7,779 nucleotides of DNA, from assembly GCA_039182715.1 (NCBI GenBank), contig JBCDBY010000224.1, positions 1-7,779 of the forward strand, written 5' to 3'. Under the pieces are notes generated by a model. It did not search any database. It saw nothing but the letters and a program-made list of their open reading frames with translations, and was not told the DNA's origin. Shown one piece after another: positions 1 to 6,800 of the stretch (positions are counted from its first letter, which is position 1; the number at the start of each line of letters is the position of its first letter). The stretch is from JBCDBY01 sp039182715 (GTDB lineage: Bacteria > Planctomycetota > PLA2). A program made the translations under genes and the position numbers.

Positions 1-1
1 C

Positions 2-466
2 GGTCACCGAGAGATTCTCGAGTTCGGCTACCGGCCGCTCGGCGCGCTCGGCGCCGCCATGCGCAAGGACCGCTTCCAGGAAGCGCGCGCCATCGCGCGG
101 CGCAAGGAGGAGCTGCGCCGCGAGTGGGACGGTGTCCGCATCGAGAATCTCTCGGTGACCGAGACCAACTCCGGCAACCTCGGACTCGGCGACACGTTCG
201 AGGTGTCGGCGACCGTCGACCCCGGTTCGATCGCGCCTGGCGACCTCGAGGTCGAGCTCTTCATCGGTCGCTCGAACGGCGACGACGAGCTCAAGGAGCC
301 GTCCGTCCTGACGCTGGCGCGCACCGGCGAGCGTGACGGCCTGCTGCAGTTCGGCGGCGGCTTCATGCCGAGCGAGGCGGGCAGCTTCCGGTACGGCGTG
401 CGCGTGCGGCCGCGGATCGAGAACGAGATCGAGGGGAACGACCTCGGGCTGGTGCAGTGGGCCTAG
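2..466 (+). CDS. Alpha-glucan (glycogen) phosphorylase, C-terminal fragment (5' end outside window)
   Basis: The frame is open to the left edge of the window, so the ATG at 59 is internal and only the last 154 residues are seen. They start with a charged helical stretch (about residues 1-42, with the segment EELRREWDGVRI). A beta-rich domain follows (about 45-154), with GDTFEVSATVDPG, DLEVELFIGR and YGVRVRPR, ending in LGLVQWA. This layout, a W-x-x-V strand, an 'L.P.D..VEL..G' strand, then a 'Y.VRV.P' strand and a terminal GL..WA, resembles the C-terminal extension of long bacterial GT35 alpha-glucan phosphorylases, which release glucose-1-phosphate from glycogen or maltodextrin in the cytoplasm. 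The PLP-binding catalytic core lies outside the window, so the call rests on the tail alone. It converges on the selenoprotein gene with a 43-bp gap. It could instead be another carbohydrate enzyme with a similar beta domain. Confidence 0.55.
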   Translation, partial: GHREILEFGYRPLGALGAAMRKDRFQEARAIARRKEELRREWDGVRIENLSVTETNSGNLGLGDTFEVSATVDPGSIAPGDLEVELFIGRSNGDDELKEPSVLTLARTGERDGLLQFGGGFMPSEAGSFRYGVRVRPRIENEIEGNDLGLVQWA

Positions 467-469
467 AAG

Positions 470-497
470 GTTTGACGTTGAACGTTTGACGTTCGAC
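470..497. repeat. 14-bp tandem repeat forming a hairpin in a convergent gap (possible bidirectional terminator)
   Basis: Two 14-bp units, GTTTGACGTTGAAC at 470-483 and GTTTGACGTTCGAC at 484-497, match at 12 of 14 positions. The same bases form an inverted repeat: 477-485 pairs with 489-497 (9 bp, one G-T wobble) around the loop TTG. It lies 3 bp after the stop of the left gene and 12 bp from the stop of the minus-strand gene, where a bidirectional terminator would be useful. There is no T tract, so intrinsic termination is uncertain. Confidence 0.4.
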
Positions 498-509
498 GTC
501 GCACAGGGT

Positions 510-1298
510 CTACCCGAGCTTCTTGCGGAGCTTGTCCTGCTTCGCCTTGACGAGGTCCTCGTCGATGGCGGCGTGCATCGCTTCCAGGCGGCTCTTGACG
601 ATCGCTGTCGGGCGCTTGAGCTTCTTCGCCAGATCGACGTAGAGCTTCACCGCATCGCCGTACTTCTCCTCGGCGAGGGCGACGTCGACCTTCACCTCGG
701 TATCGACGAGCTGCAGCCAGAGCTTGCGGTCGACGCCCTTGCCGTGCTCCTCCTCGAGCTTCGCGCGGGCGCGCTTGATCGCCGCCTGCAGCGACTTGAC
801 CGTCGGCTTGCCCTTGATCGCCTCCATCGCCTTGCCGGTGTGCGGATCGACGATCGCCGTGTACGGGATCTTGCCGCCGTCCATGAAGCGCAGGACCGTC
901 TGCGTGTTGGAGAGCGACCGGAGGTCGCCGAGCGTGAGCCCCGGGAAGTGGACCATGTAGTCGACCTCGTCCCCGTAGCCGTCCTTGGCGCGGTAGGTCT
1001 TGAGGTGCGTCGACTTCTCGCGCTCGGCGCGCTCGATCTCCTCCATGCAGATGACCTCGACCGCGTTCGCCAACGAGAACTTCTGGTACCCCTTGTTGTC
1101 GAGCACCGACCGGTGCACGTCCCAGCAGGGGCCTCAGTAGAAGCCGTGGCGATGCACCACGATCGGCAGGTTGGTCGCCTGCCCTTCGGCGAGCGCCTCC
1201 GACCAGGAGGTCGCCCAGCGCAGCCCCTTGGGCGACGCGGCGACGGCGAGCGAACCGAGCAGCAGGAGAACGGCGAGGCGCGGCATGGCCCCGATCAT
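510..1298 (-). CDS. Exported thioredoxin-fold selenoprotein with a UGPC redox motif (in-frame TGA read as selenocysteine)
   Basis: Predicted 262-residue exported thiol-disulfide oxidoreductase. The start chosen is the ATG at 1296-1298, which overlaps the upstream phosphatase stop as ATGA and has GAGG four bases upstream. An ATG at 1284-1286 is an alternative. Residues 5-22 are a signal peptide: an Arg, a run of Leu, then AVAAS. Next come an amphipathic segment (WATSWSEALAEG), the strand LPIVVHRHGFY, and then TGA-Gly-Pro-Cys-Trp. The TGA (1134-1136, codon 55) sits exactly on the first cysteine of a thioredoxin CGPC site, giving Sec55 and Cys58. The thioredoxin cis-proline region is visible as KIPYTAIVDP (Pro145). 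Residues about 157-262 are a Lys/Glu-rich helical tail. A SECIS-like hairpin follows the UGA. TGA is a real stop in the neighbouring phosphatase gene, so it is not reassigned generally. A caller that stops at TGA would begin at GTG 1118 and lose the signal peptide and active site. The alternative is a TGC-to-TGA mutation or sequencing error. The exact substrate is unknown. Confidence 0.85.
1098..1121 (-). promoter_or_regulatory. Bacterial SECIS-like hairpin downstream of the Sec UGA
   Basis: In the mRNA, positions +13 to +36 after the UGA fold into a stem of 10 positions with eight Watson-Crick pairs and A-A and U-U mismatches. The five pairs next to the loop are continuous (GCACC with GGUGC). 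The apical loop is GGUC (plus-strand 1108-1111), so a G occupies both of its first two positions, +23 and +24. Bacterial SECIS elements are known to need a G among the first two apical-loop bases, a short loop, and roughly 16-37 nt between UGA and loop. All three hold. The likely ligand is the elongation factor SelB. The fold was worked out by hand. Confidence 0.72.
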
Positions 1299-2020
1299 AG
1301 GACCTCGAGGATCACGAGGGATGCATCGTCGTCGATCCGGCCCTCGAGCGAGCCGAGCACGTGCGCCTTCAGGTCCGGCGGCTCCATACTCGGCGCGCTC
1401 TCGAGAAGCCGCGCCAGCCCGCGCTCGCCGAGCATTTCGCCCGCACCGTCACGCGCCTCGGAGAAGGCGTCCGTGTAGACGACGATCACATCCCCCACCT
1501 CGAGCTGGGCGCGATGCTGCGCGTAGTCGATGCCGCCACTGATGCCAAGCGGCACGCCGCCGCGGGGCCCCTCCTCGGGCAGGATGCGACGAAATCGTCC
1601 GCCGCGGCCACGCAGGATGGCGGGGTGGCCCGCGTAGGCGTAGACCAGCGACCGGTCCTGCGTGTCGAAGATCATCGAGACCATGGTGGTGAAGCGGAAG
1701 TCGTCGCCCTGCCGCGCGAGGAAGCTCTCGTTGACCTGGCCGAGCATCGCGGTGTTGTCATGCGCGCCGATGCTCTCCACGAGCGCGTCGTGAATGGCGT
1801 GCGACACCGCCGAGGTTTCCGCGCCGTGGCCGGAAACATCCGCCACCACGATCTTCGACAGGATGCTCATCCCGCAGACGGAGAGGAAGTGGATGTCGCC
1901 GCCGTCCCGGTCGCCGTGCCAGGGCGCCGAGTAGACCTCGCCGCGCATGCCCGCCAGCTTGACGGAGACGTCGCAATCCCGGGTGCCGCCCCAGACCTCG
2001 GTGCATTGGATCGTCCGCAT
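1295..2020 (-). CDS. SpoIIE/PP2C-like (RsbU-type) serine phosphatase, single domain
   Basis: Stand-alone metal-dependent Ser/Thr phosphatase of the PPM/SpoIIE class, 241 residues, cytoplasmic. The ATG at 2018-2020 was chosen because AAGG lies six bases upstream; a TTG at 2036-2038 would add six residues. Family motifs appear in order: EVWGG (8-12), GGDIHF (40-45) with a metal-binding Asp, VVADVSGHG (58-66), the strand MVSMIFDT, YAYAGHPAIL (128-136), VPLGI, GDVIVVYTDAFSEARD (176-191) with another metal Asp, and the terminal DDDASLVILEVL (230-241). No receiver, GAF, HAMP or membrane segment is attached, so any sensory input must come from a partner. It is the middle gene of a minus-strand operon, 41 bp after the helical protein gene and overlapping the selenoprotein start as ATGA. 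Substrates in this class are usually anti-sigma antagonists or other phosphoproteins. Reversing the nearby kinase's phosphorylation is an inference from context. Confidence 0.88.
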   Translation of the reverse strand: MRTIQCTEVWGGTRDCDVSVKLAGMRGEVYSAPWHGDRDGGDIHFLSVCGMSILSKIVVADVSGHGAETSAVSHAIHDALVESIGAHDNTAMLGQVNESFLARQGDDFRFTTMVSMIFDTQDRSLVYAYAGHPAILRGRGGRFRRILPEEGPRGGVPLGISGGIDYAQHRAQLEVGDVIVVYTDAFSEARDGAGEMLGERGLARLLESAPSMEPPDLKAHVLGSLEGRIDDDASLVILEVL

Positions 2021-2026
2021 GGTGGA

Positions 2027-2030
2027 CCTT
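2027..2030 (-). promoter_or_regulatory. Ribosome binding site deciding the phosphatase start
   Basis: AAGG in the mRNA, six bases before the ATG at 2018-2020. It favours that ATG over the in-frame TTG six codons upstream, for which no purine-rich site is evident. Confidence 0.5.
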
Positions 2031-2061
2031 GGATGCAAAGCGCGGTCCAGCGGGTGCGGAG

Positions 2062-3675
2062 CTACGGGAAGTCCTTCGAACGCCAGTAGTCGGCGCGGAC
2101 GATCGCGCGCGCGGCGAAGGGCGAGTCGGGGAAGAACTCGGCGACCCGATCGAATCGGTCCGCGAGGTGCGCCGCCTTGCGCCGCGCCTCGGTACGGCCG
2201 AGGTTCTCGACGAGAATTTCGTCGCTGGTGATGCGGAACGGCTCCTCCGCGATGCGCGCGCGCAGGAACGCGGGCTCGGGCCCCCGGATGCCCTCGAGGT
2301 CCGCCAGCCTGTAGCCGTGCACCTTCGCACGGAAGAGGAAGCGGGTGCTCCAGTGGCTGCGCTTCGCGTAGACCGGATACAGCGCGTACGGATTCTCGAT
2401 CAGCAGGCGCGCCGTCGCCAGCCGCGCATTCGTACGCGCCAGCTTCTCCCAGCAGCCGAACTGATGCGCGAGCAGCCGCGCGTCGAGCGTCATCGCCTCC
2501 CGGGGCGGACTCAACCGGTCGCCGGGCGAGCGCTGGACCGCGACGGAGTCATGGAGGTGCCCCAACTGCACCGGCCAACCTTCGCCCGCGGCCGGCTGCC
2601 ACTCCGGCCCCTGCGTCCCGTGCCGGTCCCGCCACGCGTAGGCGATCGACGAGGACGGGTAGGCGGCTGCATACGCTCTCGCGGCGTCGAGCCCCGCGCG
2701 GTAGCCGCGCTCGGCCGCGATGCGCCGGATGCGCGTGTAGTGGAGCAACACCGGTTGCGGCCCGCCTTCCTCGATGAGCGCCTCGAGCTCCTCGATCGTG
2801 CAGTGGTTCTCCGCCTCGTACGCGAGGCCGCGTAGCGCCTTGCTGGTGCGACGCTGGTCCGGAAGCGAGGCCGCGCGCGCGTACCAGCGACACGCGTCGA
2901 TGCCGTGCTCGGCGATCGCGAGCCAGACCGCGACGTCGTCGGAGCCGGGATGGCCCGGATAGCGGTCGAGCCACAGCGGCAGCAGCCGCTTGCGCGGCGC
3001 GCGGTCCCAGTTGCTCTGGTACGGCACGCGGCTCCACGCGTTGACGGCGTGGAAGTAGAAGTCGCGCGTGAGCACCTCGAGCGCGCGGTAGCTGCGCAGG
3101 ATGGCGCGCGCATCCTCGTTCGCCATCTGCTCGATGCGCTCGATGTCCGGCAGTTCGTCGACGAGATGCGCGACGGCGGCGTGGGAGGGCCGTTGCGCCA
3201 GCTCGGCGAAGCCTTCGATCGCCGCCCCGTCCCCGTTGAAAGCGAGCGCGACCAGCACGTCCTCCGCGTCGGCCGGATCGGTCAGCTCCGCGAGCAGCGA
3301 CTTCGCCGCGTCCGCGGAGAGCATCCGAACCGCGAGGAAGATGAGGTACTGGCGCTCCACCGGCTTGTCGGTCGCCGCCAGCGAGTCCCGCAGGATGCGC
3401 TGGAGCTTCTTTTCCGGCAGGTCGTGCGGCCAGTTCTCGAACGCGGCGAGCGTGGCGCGCCAGGTGGGCTGCGTGCGCACGATGCGCGGCGCGGACGCCG
3501 CTCGCTTCGTCTGCGGGGCGGCGACGTCCTGCTTCCGATCCGCCGCGGGGGGTTCATATCGCGGCGCCGCACTCGTCCTTTCCATGCGGGAATCGTGCGA
3601 TCGGGGCCAGAATTCGCTCTGCGCGGCCAACAACATGCCGACGATCACACAACAACTCCCGAGAACCCACCGCAT
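2062..3675 (-). CDS. Exported or membrane-anchored helical-repeat (TPR-like) protein of unknown function
   Basis: A 537-residue protein that I do not recognise as a named family. Residues 3-19 (WVLGSCCVIVGMLLAAQ) are a hydrophobic signal peptide or N-terminal anchor after Met-Arg. Residues about 20-70 are a Pro/Ala/Arg-rich linker. From about 72 onward it is almost entirely alpha-helical, with Ala/Leu/Arg-rich helices of TPR or alpha-solenoid character. Segments such as LLPLWLDRYPGHPGSDDVAVWLA (starting at 231) and the C-terminal FFPDSPFAARAIVRADYW resemble the 'YP-hP-ADDA' turns of extracytoplasmic TPR-like proteins. No catalytic motif is visible. The ATG at 3673-3675 has no clear Shine-Dalgarno sequence, so translation may be leaderless or start weakly. 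It is the first gene of the operon with the phosphatase and selenoprotein and is divergent from the kinase gene. A scaffold or sensor role in the envelope is a guess. Confidence 0.75.
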   Translation of the reverse strand: MRWVLGSCCVIVGMLLAAQSEFWPRSHDSRMERTSAAPRYEPPAADRKQDVAAPQTKRAASAPRIVRTQPTWRATLAAFENWPHDLPEKKLQRILRDSLAATDKPVERQYLIFLAVRMLSADAAKSLLAELTDPADAEDVLVALAFNGDGAAIEGFAELAQRPSHAAVAHLVDELPDIERIEQMANEDARAILRSYRALEVLTRDFYFHAVNAWSRVPYQSNWDRAPRKRLLPLWLDRYPGHPGSDDVAVWLAIAEHGIDACRWYARAASLPDQRRTSKALRGLAYEAENHCTIEELEALIEEGGPQPVLLHYTRIRRIAAERGYRAGLDAARAYAAAYPSSSIAYAWRDRHGTQGPEWQPAAGEGWPVQLGHLHDSVAVQRSPGDRLSPPREAMTLDARLLAHQFGCWEKLARTNARLATARLLIENPYALYPVYAKRSHWSTRFLFRAKVHGYRLADLEGIRGPEPAFLRARIAEEPFRITSDEILVENLGRTEARRKAAHLADRFDRVAEFFPDSPFAARAIVRADYWRSKDFP

Positions 3676-3682
3676 GTGGATG

Positions 3683-3688
3683 ACTATA
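3683..3688 (-). promoter_or_regulatory. Possible -10 element for the minus-strand operon (leaderless start)
   Basis: TATAGT on the minus strand matches the sigma-70 -10 consensus at 5 of 6 positions and lies seven bases upstream of the ATG at 3675. Transcription would then begin at or next to the start codon, agreeing with the absence of a Shine-Dalgarno sequence. No convincing -35 element was found at 16-18 bp, so this is weak. Confidence 0.22.
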
Positions 3689-3690
3689 CA

Positions 3691-3784
3691 GGGTTCCGGC
3701 GCGCTATCTTGTAGGCGTGGATGGGTGATCGGAGCGTCCCCCAGCCGGGCACGTGACGGCTGTCAGGCTATCGGGGGTTCCGGC
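3691..3784. repeat. 10-bp direct repeat in the divergent promoter region
   Basis: GGGTTCCGGC occurs exactly at 3691-3700 and again at 3775-3784, in the same orientation and 84 bp apart (close to eight helical turns). The intergenic region is 155 bp (3676-3830). One copy is next to the candidate -10 of each divergent gene, so the pair could bind a shared regulator. It could also be chance in GC-rich DNA. Confidence 0.3.
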
Positions 3785-3792
3785 CGTACCCA

Positions 3793-3798
3793 TAGAAT
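3793..3798 (+). promoter_or_regulatory. Possible -10 element for the kinase gene
   Basis: TAGAAT (5 of 6 matches to TATAAT) lies 32 bases before the TTG at 3831. A transcript from here would begin near 3805, excluding the upstream GTG at 3753 as the translation start. There is no good -35 match at standard spacing. Confidence 0.28.
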
Positions 3799-3818
3799 GC
3801 AGGACTTCGAAGTCGGTT

Positions 3819-3822
3819 AGGA
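3819..3822 (+). promoter_or_regulatory. Ribosome binding site deciding the kinase start
   Basis: AGGA with an 8-base spacer to the TTG at 3831-3833, or 14 bases to the in-frame GTG at 3837. It makes TTG 3831 the best start and removes a 26-residue unconserved-looking leader that begins at GTG 3753. Confidence 0.5.
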
Positions 3823-3830
3823 AACAGGCC

Positions 3831-6800
3831 TTGTCCGTGGATTTATCCGGTCGCCAGCTGGGCGACTACCGCCTCGAGCACGAGCTCGGCAAGGGCGGTA
3901 TGGGCACGGTCTATCGCGCGGAAACGAGCGTGGACGGCCCGGCGGGCCCGGCCGGCTCCCGCGTGGCCGTCAAGATCTTCCACCCGGAGATGGTGGCCGA
4001 CGAGCGCTCGTTCCAGCGGTTCGAGCGCGAGGCGGAGATCGGCAAGCGCATCCGCCATCCGCACGTCGTGCGCACCTTCGACGTCGGGTCGGACGAGGTC
4101 GACGGCCACCCCTACTACTACATGGTCATGGAGGTCATCGAGGGGCAAACCCTCGGCGACCTGCAGAAGGACCTCGGCACCGTGCCCGAGAGCCTGCTGT
4201 TCCAGATTGCGGACCAGGCGCTCGACGCGCTCGAGGAGGTCCACAAGCTCGGCGTCATCCACCGCGACATCAAGCCGGAGAACATCGTCATCACGCCGGA
4301 TCACCGCGTGCTGCTCATGGACCTCGGCATCGCGAAGCTGAACGAGGGCGGCCACACGCTCACGGAAGCGGGCGAGTTCGTGGGTTCGCTCTTCTACGCC
4401 GCACCCGAGCAGTTCATGGGCGCCGAGGGTGGGCTCACCGGACGCTGCGACCTCTACGCGTTCGGCCTCGTGCTCTACAAGCTCGCGACGGGCGTCAACC
4501 CGTACGAGACGATGGACCTGACGGAGATGCTCGGCAGCAAGCTGCAGCACGAGCCGACGTCGCCGGTGGAGCACGCCAAGGATCTCGATCCGTTCTGGGT
4601 CGACGTGATCCTGACCTGCTGCCGGAAGGATCCGGCCGAGCGCTTCGCCGGCGCGGGCGAGGTGCGTGCCATCCTCAAGGAGGGCGAGCAGAGCGAGTGG
4701 TGGAAGGCGCGCACGGCCGACGTCGCGGTGCCGACCGCACTGCCTGCGCTCAAGCGCCTGCGCCTGCAGCGCGAGGTCTCGCTCGTCGGCCGCAACGACG
4801 AGCTGGCCCTTTTGCGCGCGCAGTACGACCGCGCCGTGAACGAGGGGCGCGTCCTGATGCTGGGCGGCGCGTCCGGCGTCGGCAAGTCGCGTCTGGTCTA
4901 CGAGTTCCTCGAGGGGCTGTCCGCCGCGGGCGGACCGCACGTCGGGGCCGGTCGCAGCGTCGGACGCGGCGGCCGCAGCTACCACGCGTTCGTGGAAGCG
5001 TTCGGCGACCTGCTGAACGTGGAGGGCAGCACGCGCGAGCAGCTCGAGGAGCGCGTTCGCCCGCTGCTGCCGAATACGCCCGGCATGGTCGAGGCGCTCG
5101 CCGGCTTCCTCGTCGGCGACGTGACGGCGACGCCGGAGAAGGATGCGCTGCTCGCGGCCTTCGCGGAGCTCTGCCGCAGCCTTGCCGCCGAGAAACCGCT
5201 GGTGCTCATCGTCGAGGACCTGCAGCTGGCGGGCCCCGAGAGCCAGGATCTGTTCGCCTACCTGAGTCGCTGCGTGGAGGGCCACTCCTTCCTGCTGCTC
5301 GGCGTCTACACGGAGGAAGAGGTCGAGGAAGGCACCGACCTGCACGAGTTCATCACCAAGGCGAGCTCGGAGGACGGCAAGGAGACGGTCCTTCTCGAGC
5401 CGCTCAGCCCCGACGCGACCGACGAGCTGGTCGGCGCGGTGGTGATGCAACCGCGGACCACGAGCGCGCTCGCCTATCCGCTCTACCAGCGCGCCGACGG
5501 CAACCCGAACGCGGTGCTGGAGATGCTCGCGCACCTCAAGACGAGCGGCGCGCTCGCCAAGGCGGACGAGGGCTATCAGCTCGTCCGCCCGCTCGACGAC
5601 GAGACGATGCCGTCGAGCCTGCAGGACCTGGTCAACCTGCGGCTGGGCAAGCTCGACGACGATCAGCGCGAGATCATCGAGGCCGCCGCGATCCTCGGCT
5701 ACATCTTCGAAGCCTCGCTGCTGGCGAAGGTCCTCGAGGTCAAGAAGATCAAGCTGCTGCAGCGGCTGGCGGTGCTGGAGCGCAAGTTCCACCTGCTCAA
5801 GAGCAGCGGGCGCAACTCCTTCCGCTTCGCCAGTCATCAACTGCGCGAGGCGATCTACGAGAGCATCACGCCCAGCCTGCGCACCGAGTACCACGCCGTC
5901 GTCGCCGACACGATTCTCGAGGAACTCGACGACGAGGAGCCGGAGCCCCCCACCGCCTACGCGCTGCTGCGCCACCTGATGCTGAGCGAGCAGGCGCTGG
6001 AGGCGGAGCCGTACCTGGAGACGGCGTTGCGCTACATCCGGACCAACGTGCACGCGAGCGTCGCGGCGCCCTTCCTCGAGAAACTCTCGGAGGCGTATGC
6101 GATCGCGCGACCGGCGAGCCGCATGAGCATCGCGATGCGGCTTTGGACCGCGTACGAGATGCTCGGGCAGCAGAGCGACGCCATGCGCGTCCTCGAGGAC
6201 GCGACCACCGTCGCGGATCAGCTCGACGAGGCCGGGCCGAAGGGCCAGGTGCTCTCGTGTCTTGCCGCCACGCACTGGCTCTCCGGCAATCTCGACCAGG
6301 TCGAGGCGGACGGCACGAAGGCGCTCGAGCTCCTGCGCGAAGCGGACGACAAGCTCTGGATCGGCAACACGCTGCAGACCATGGGCGGACTCGCGTACCG
6401 GCGAGGCAAGCCGCCCGAGGCGATGGAGCGATGGGAAGAAGCGCTTTCCCTGCGGCGGGAGATCGGCGACCGGAAGGGCGAAGTGAGCAGCATGCTCGCG
6501 CTGGCCGCCGTCATGCCGGCCGTCGGTCGCGCGAGCGAGTCGCTCCAAACCAAGGAGGCGGCGCTCGCCATCGCCGAGGAGATCGGCGAGCGACGTTTCG
6601 AGGCGGCGCTGCACAACAACATCGCGCAGTCGCTGCAGATGTCACAGGACCTCGAGGGCGCCCTGGAGCACCTCGACGAGGCGGTGCGCATCGCGCGCGA
6701 ACTCGGAGACCAGAACTCCGAGGCGATCGCGCTCGGGAACTCCGGCGAGATCAGCGCCACGCTCGGCCGCATCGAGCACGCCAAGGCGGCGCTCTCCCGC

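Noticed and set aside
510..1118. Taking the thioredoxin-fold gene to start at the GTG at 1118
   Set aside because: This start follows the redox motif and drops both the signal peptide and the first active-site strand, while coding sequence clearly continues upstream through the TGA.
1134..1136. TGA as a pseudogene mutation or as a general UGA-to-Trp reassignment
   Set aside because: There is no other disruption in the frame, the codon falls exactly on a redox cysteine, and a SECIS-like hairpin follows. The adjacent phosphatase gene ends at TGA right after a typical family C-terminus, and tryptophan is encoded by TGG throughout. A base error cannot be excluded without reads.
333..1478. 381-codon open frame on the plus strand
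   Set aside because: It overlaps three real genes, mostly antisense to the selenoprotein gene. Its Leu/Arg/Asp/Val-rich translation is typical of a GC-rich shadow frame.
3640..3675. Lipoprotein lipobox (LGSC) at the N-terminus of the helical protein
   Set aside because: The cysteine is at residue 8, before rather than after the hydrophobic core, so it cannot be a signal peptidase II site.
3753..3830. Upstream GTG start for the kinase, adding 26 residues
   Set aside because: It lacks a ribosome binding site and lies upstream of the likely -10 at 3793. TTG 3831 has AGGA at good spacing, and the protein begins normally just before the kinase domain.
3843..6614. 923-codon open frame on the minus strand
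   Set aside because: It is antisense to the kinase gene, which has clear catalytic motifs. The Arg/Leu/Val/His-rich product has no domain signature.
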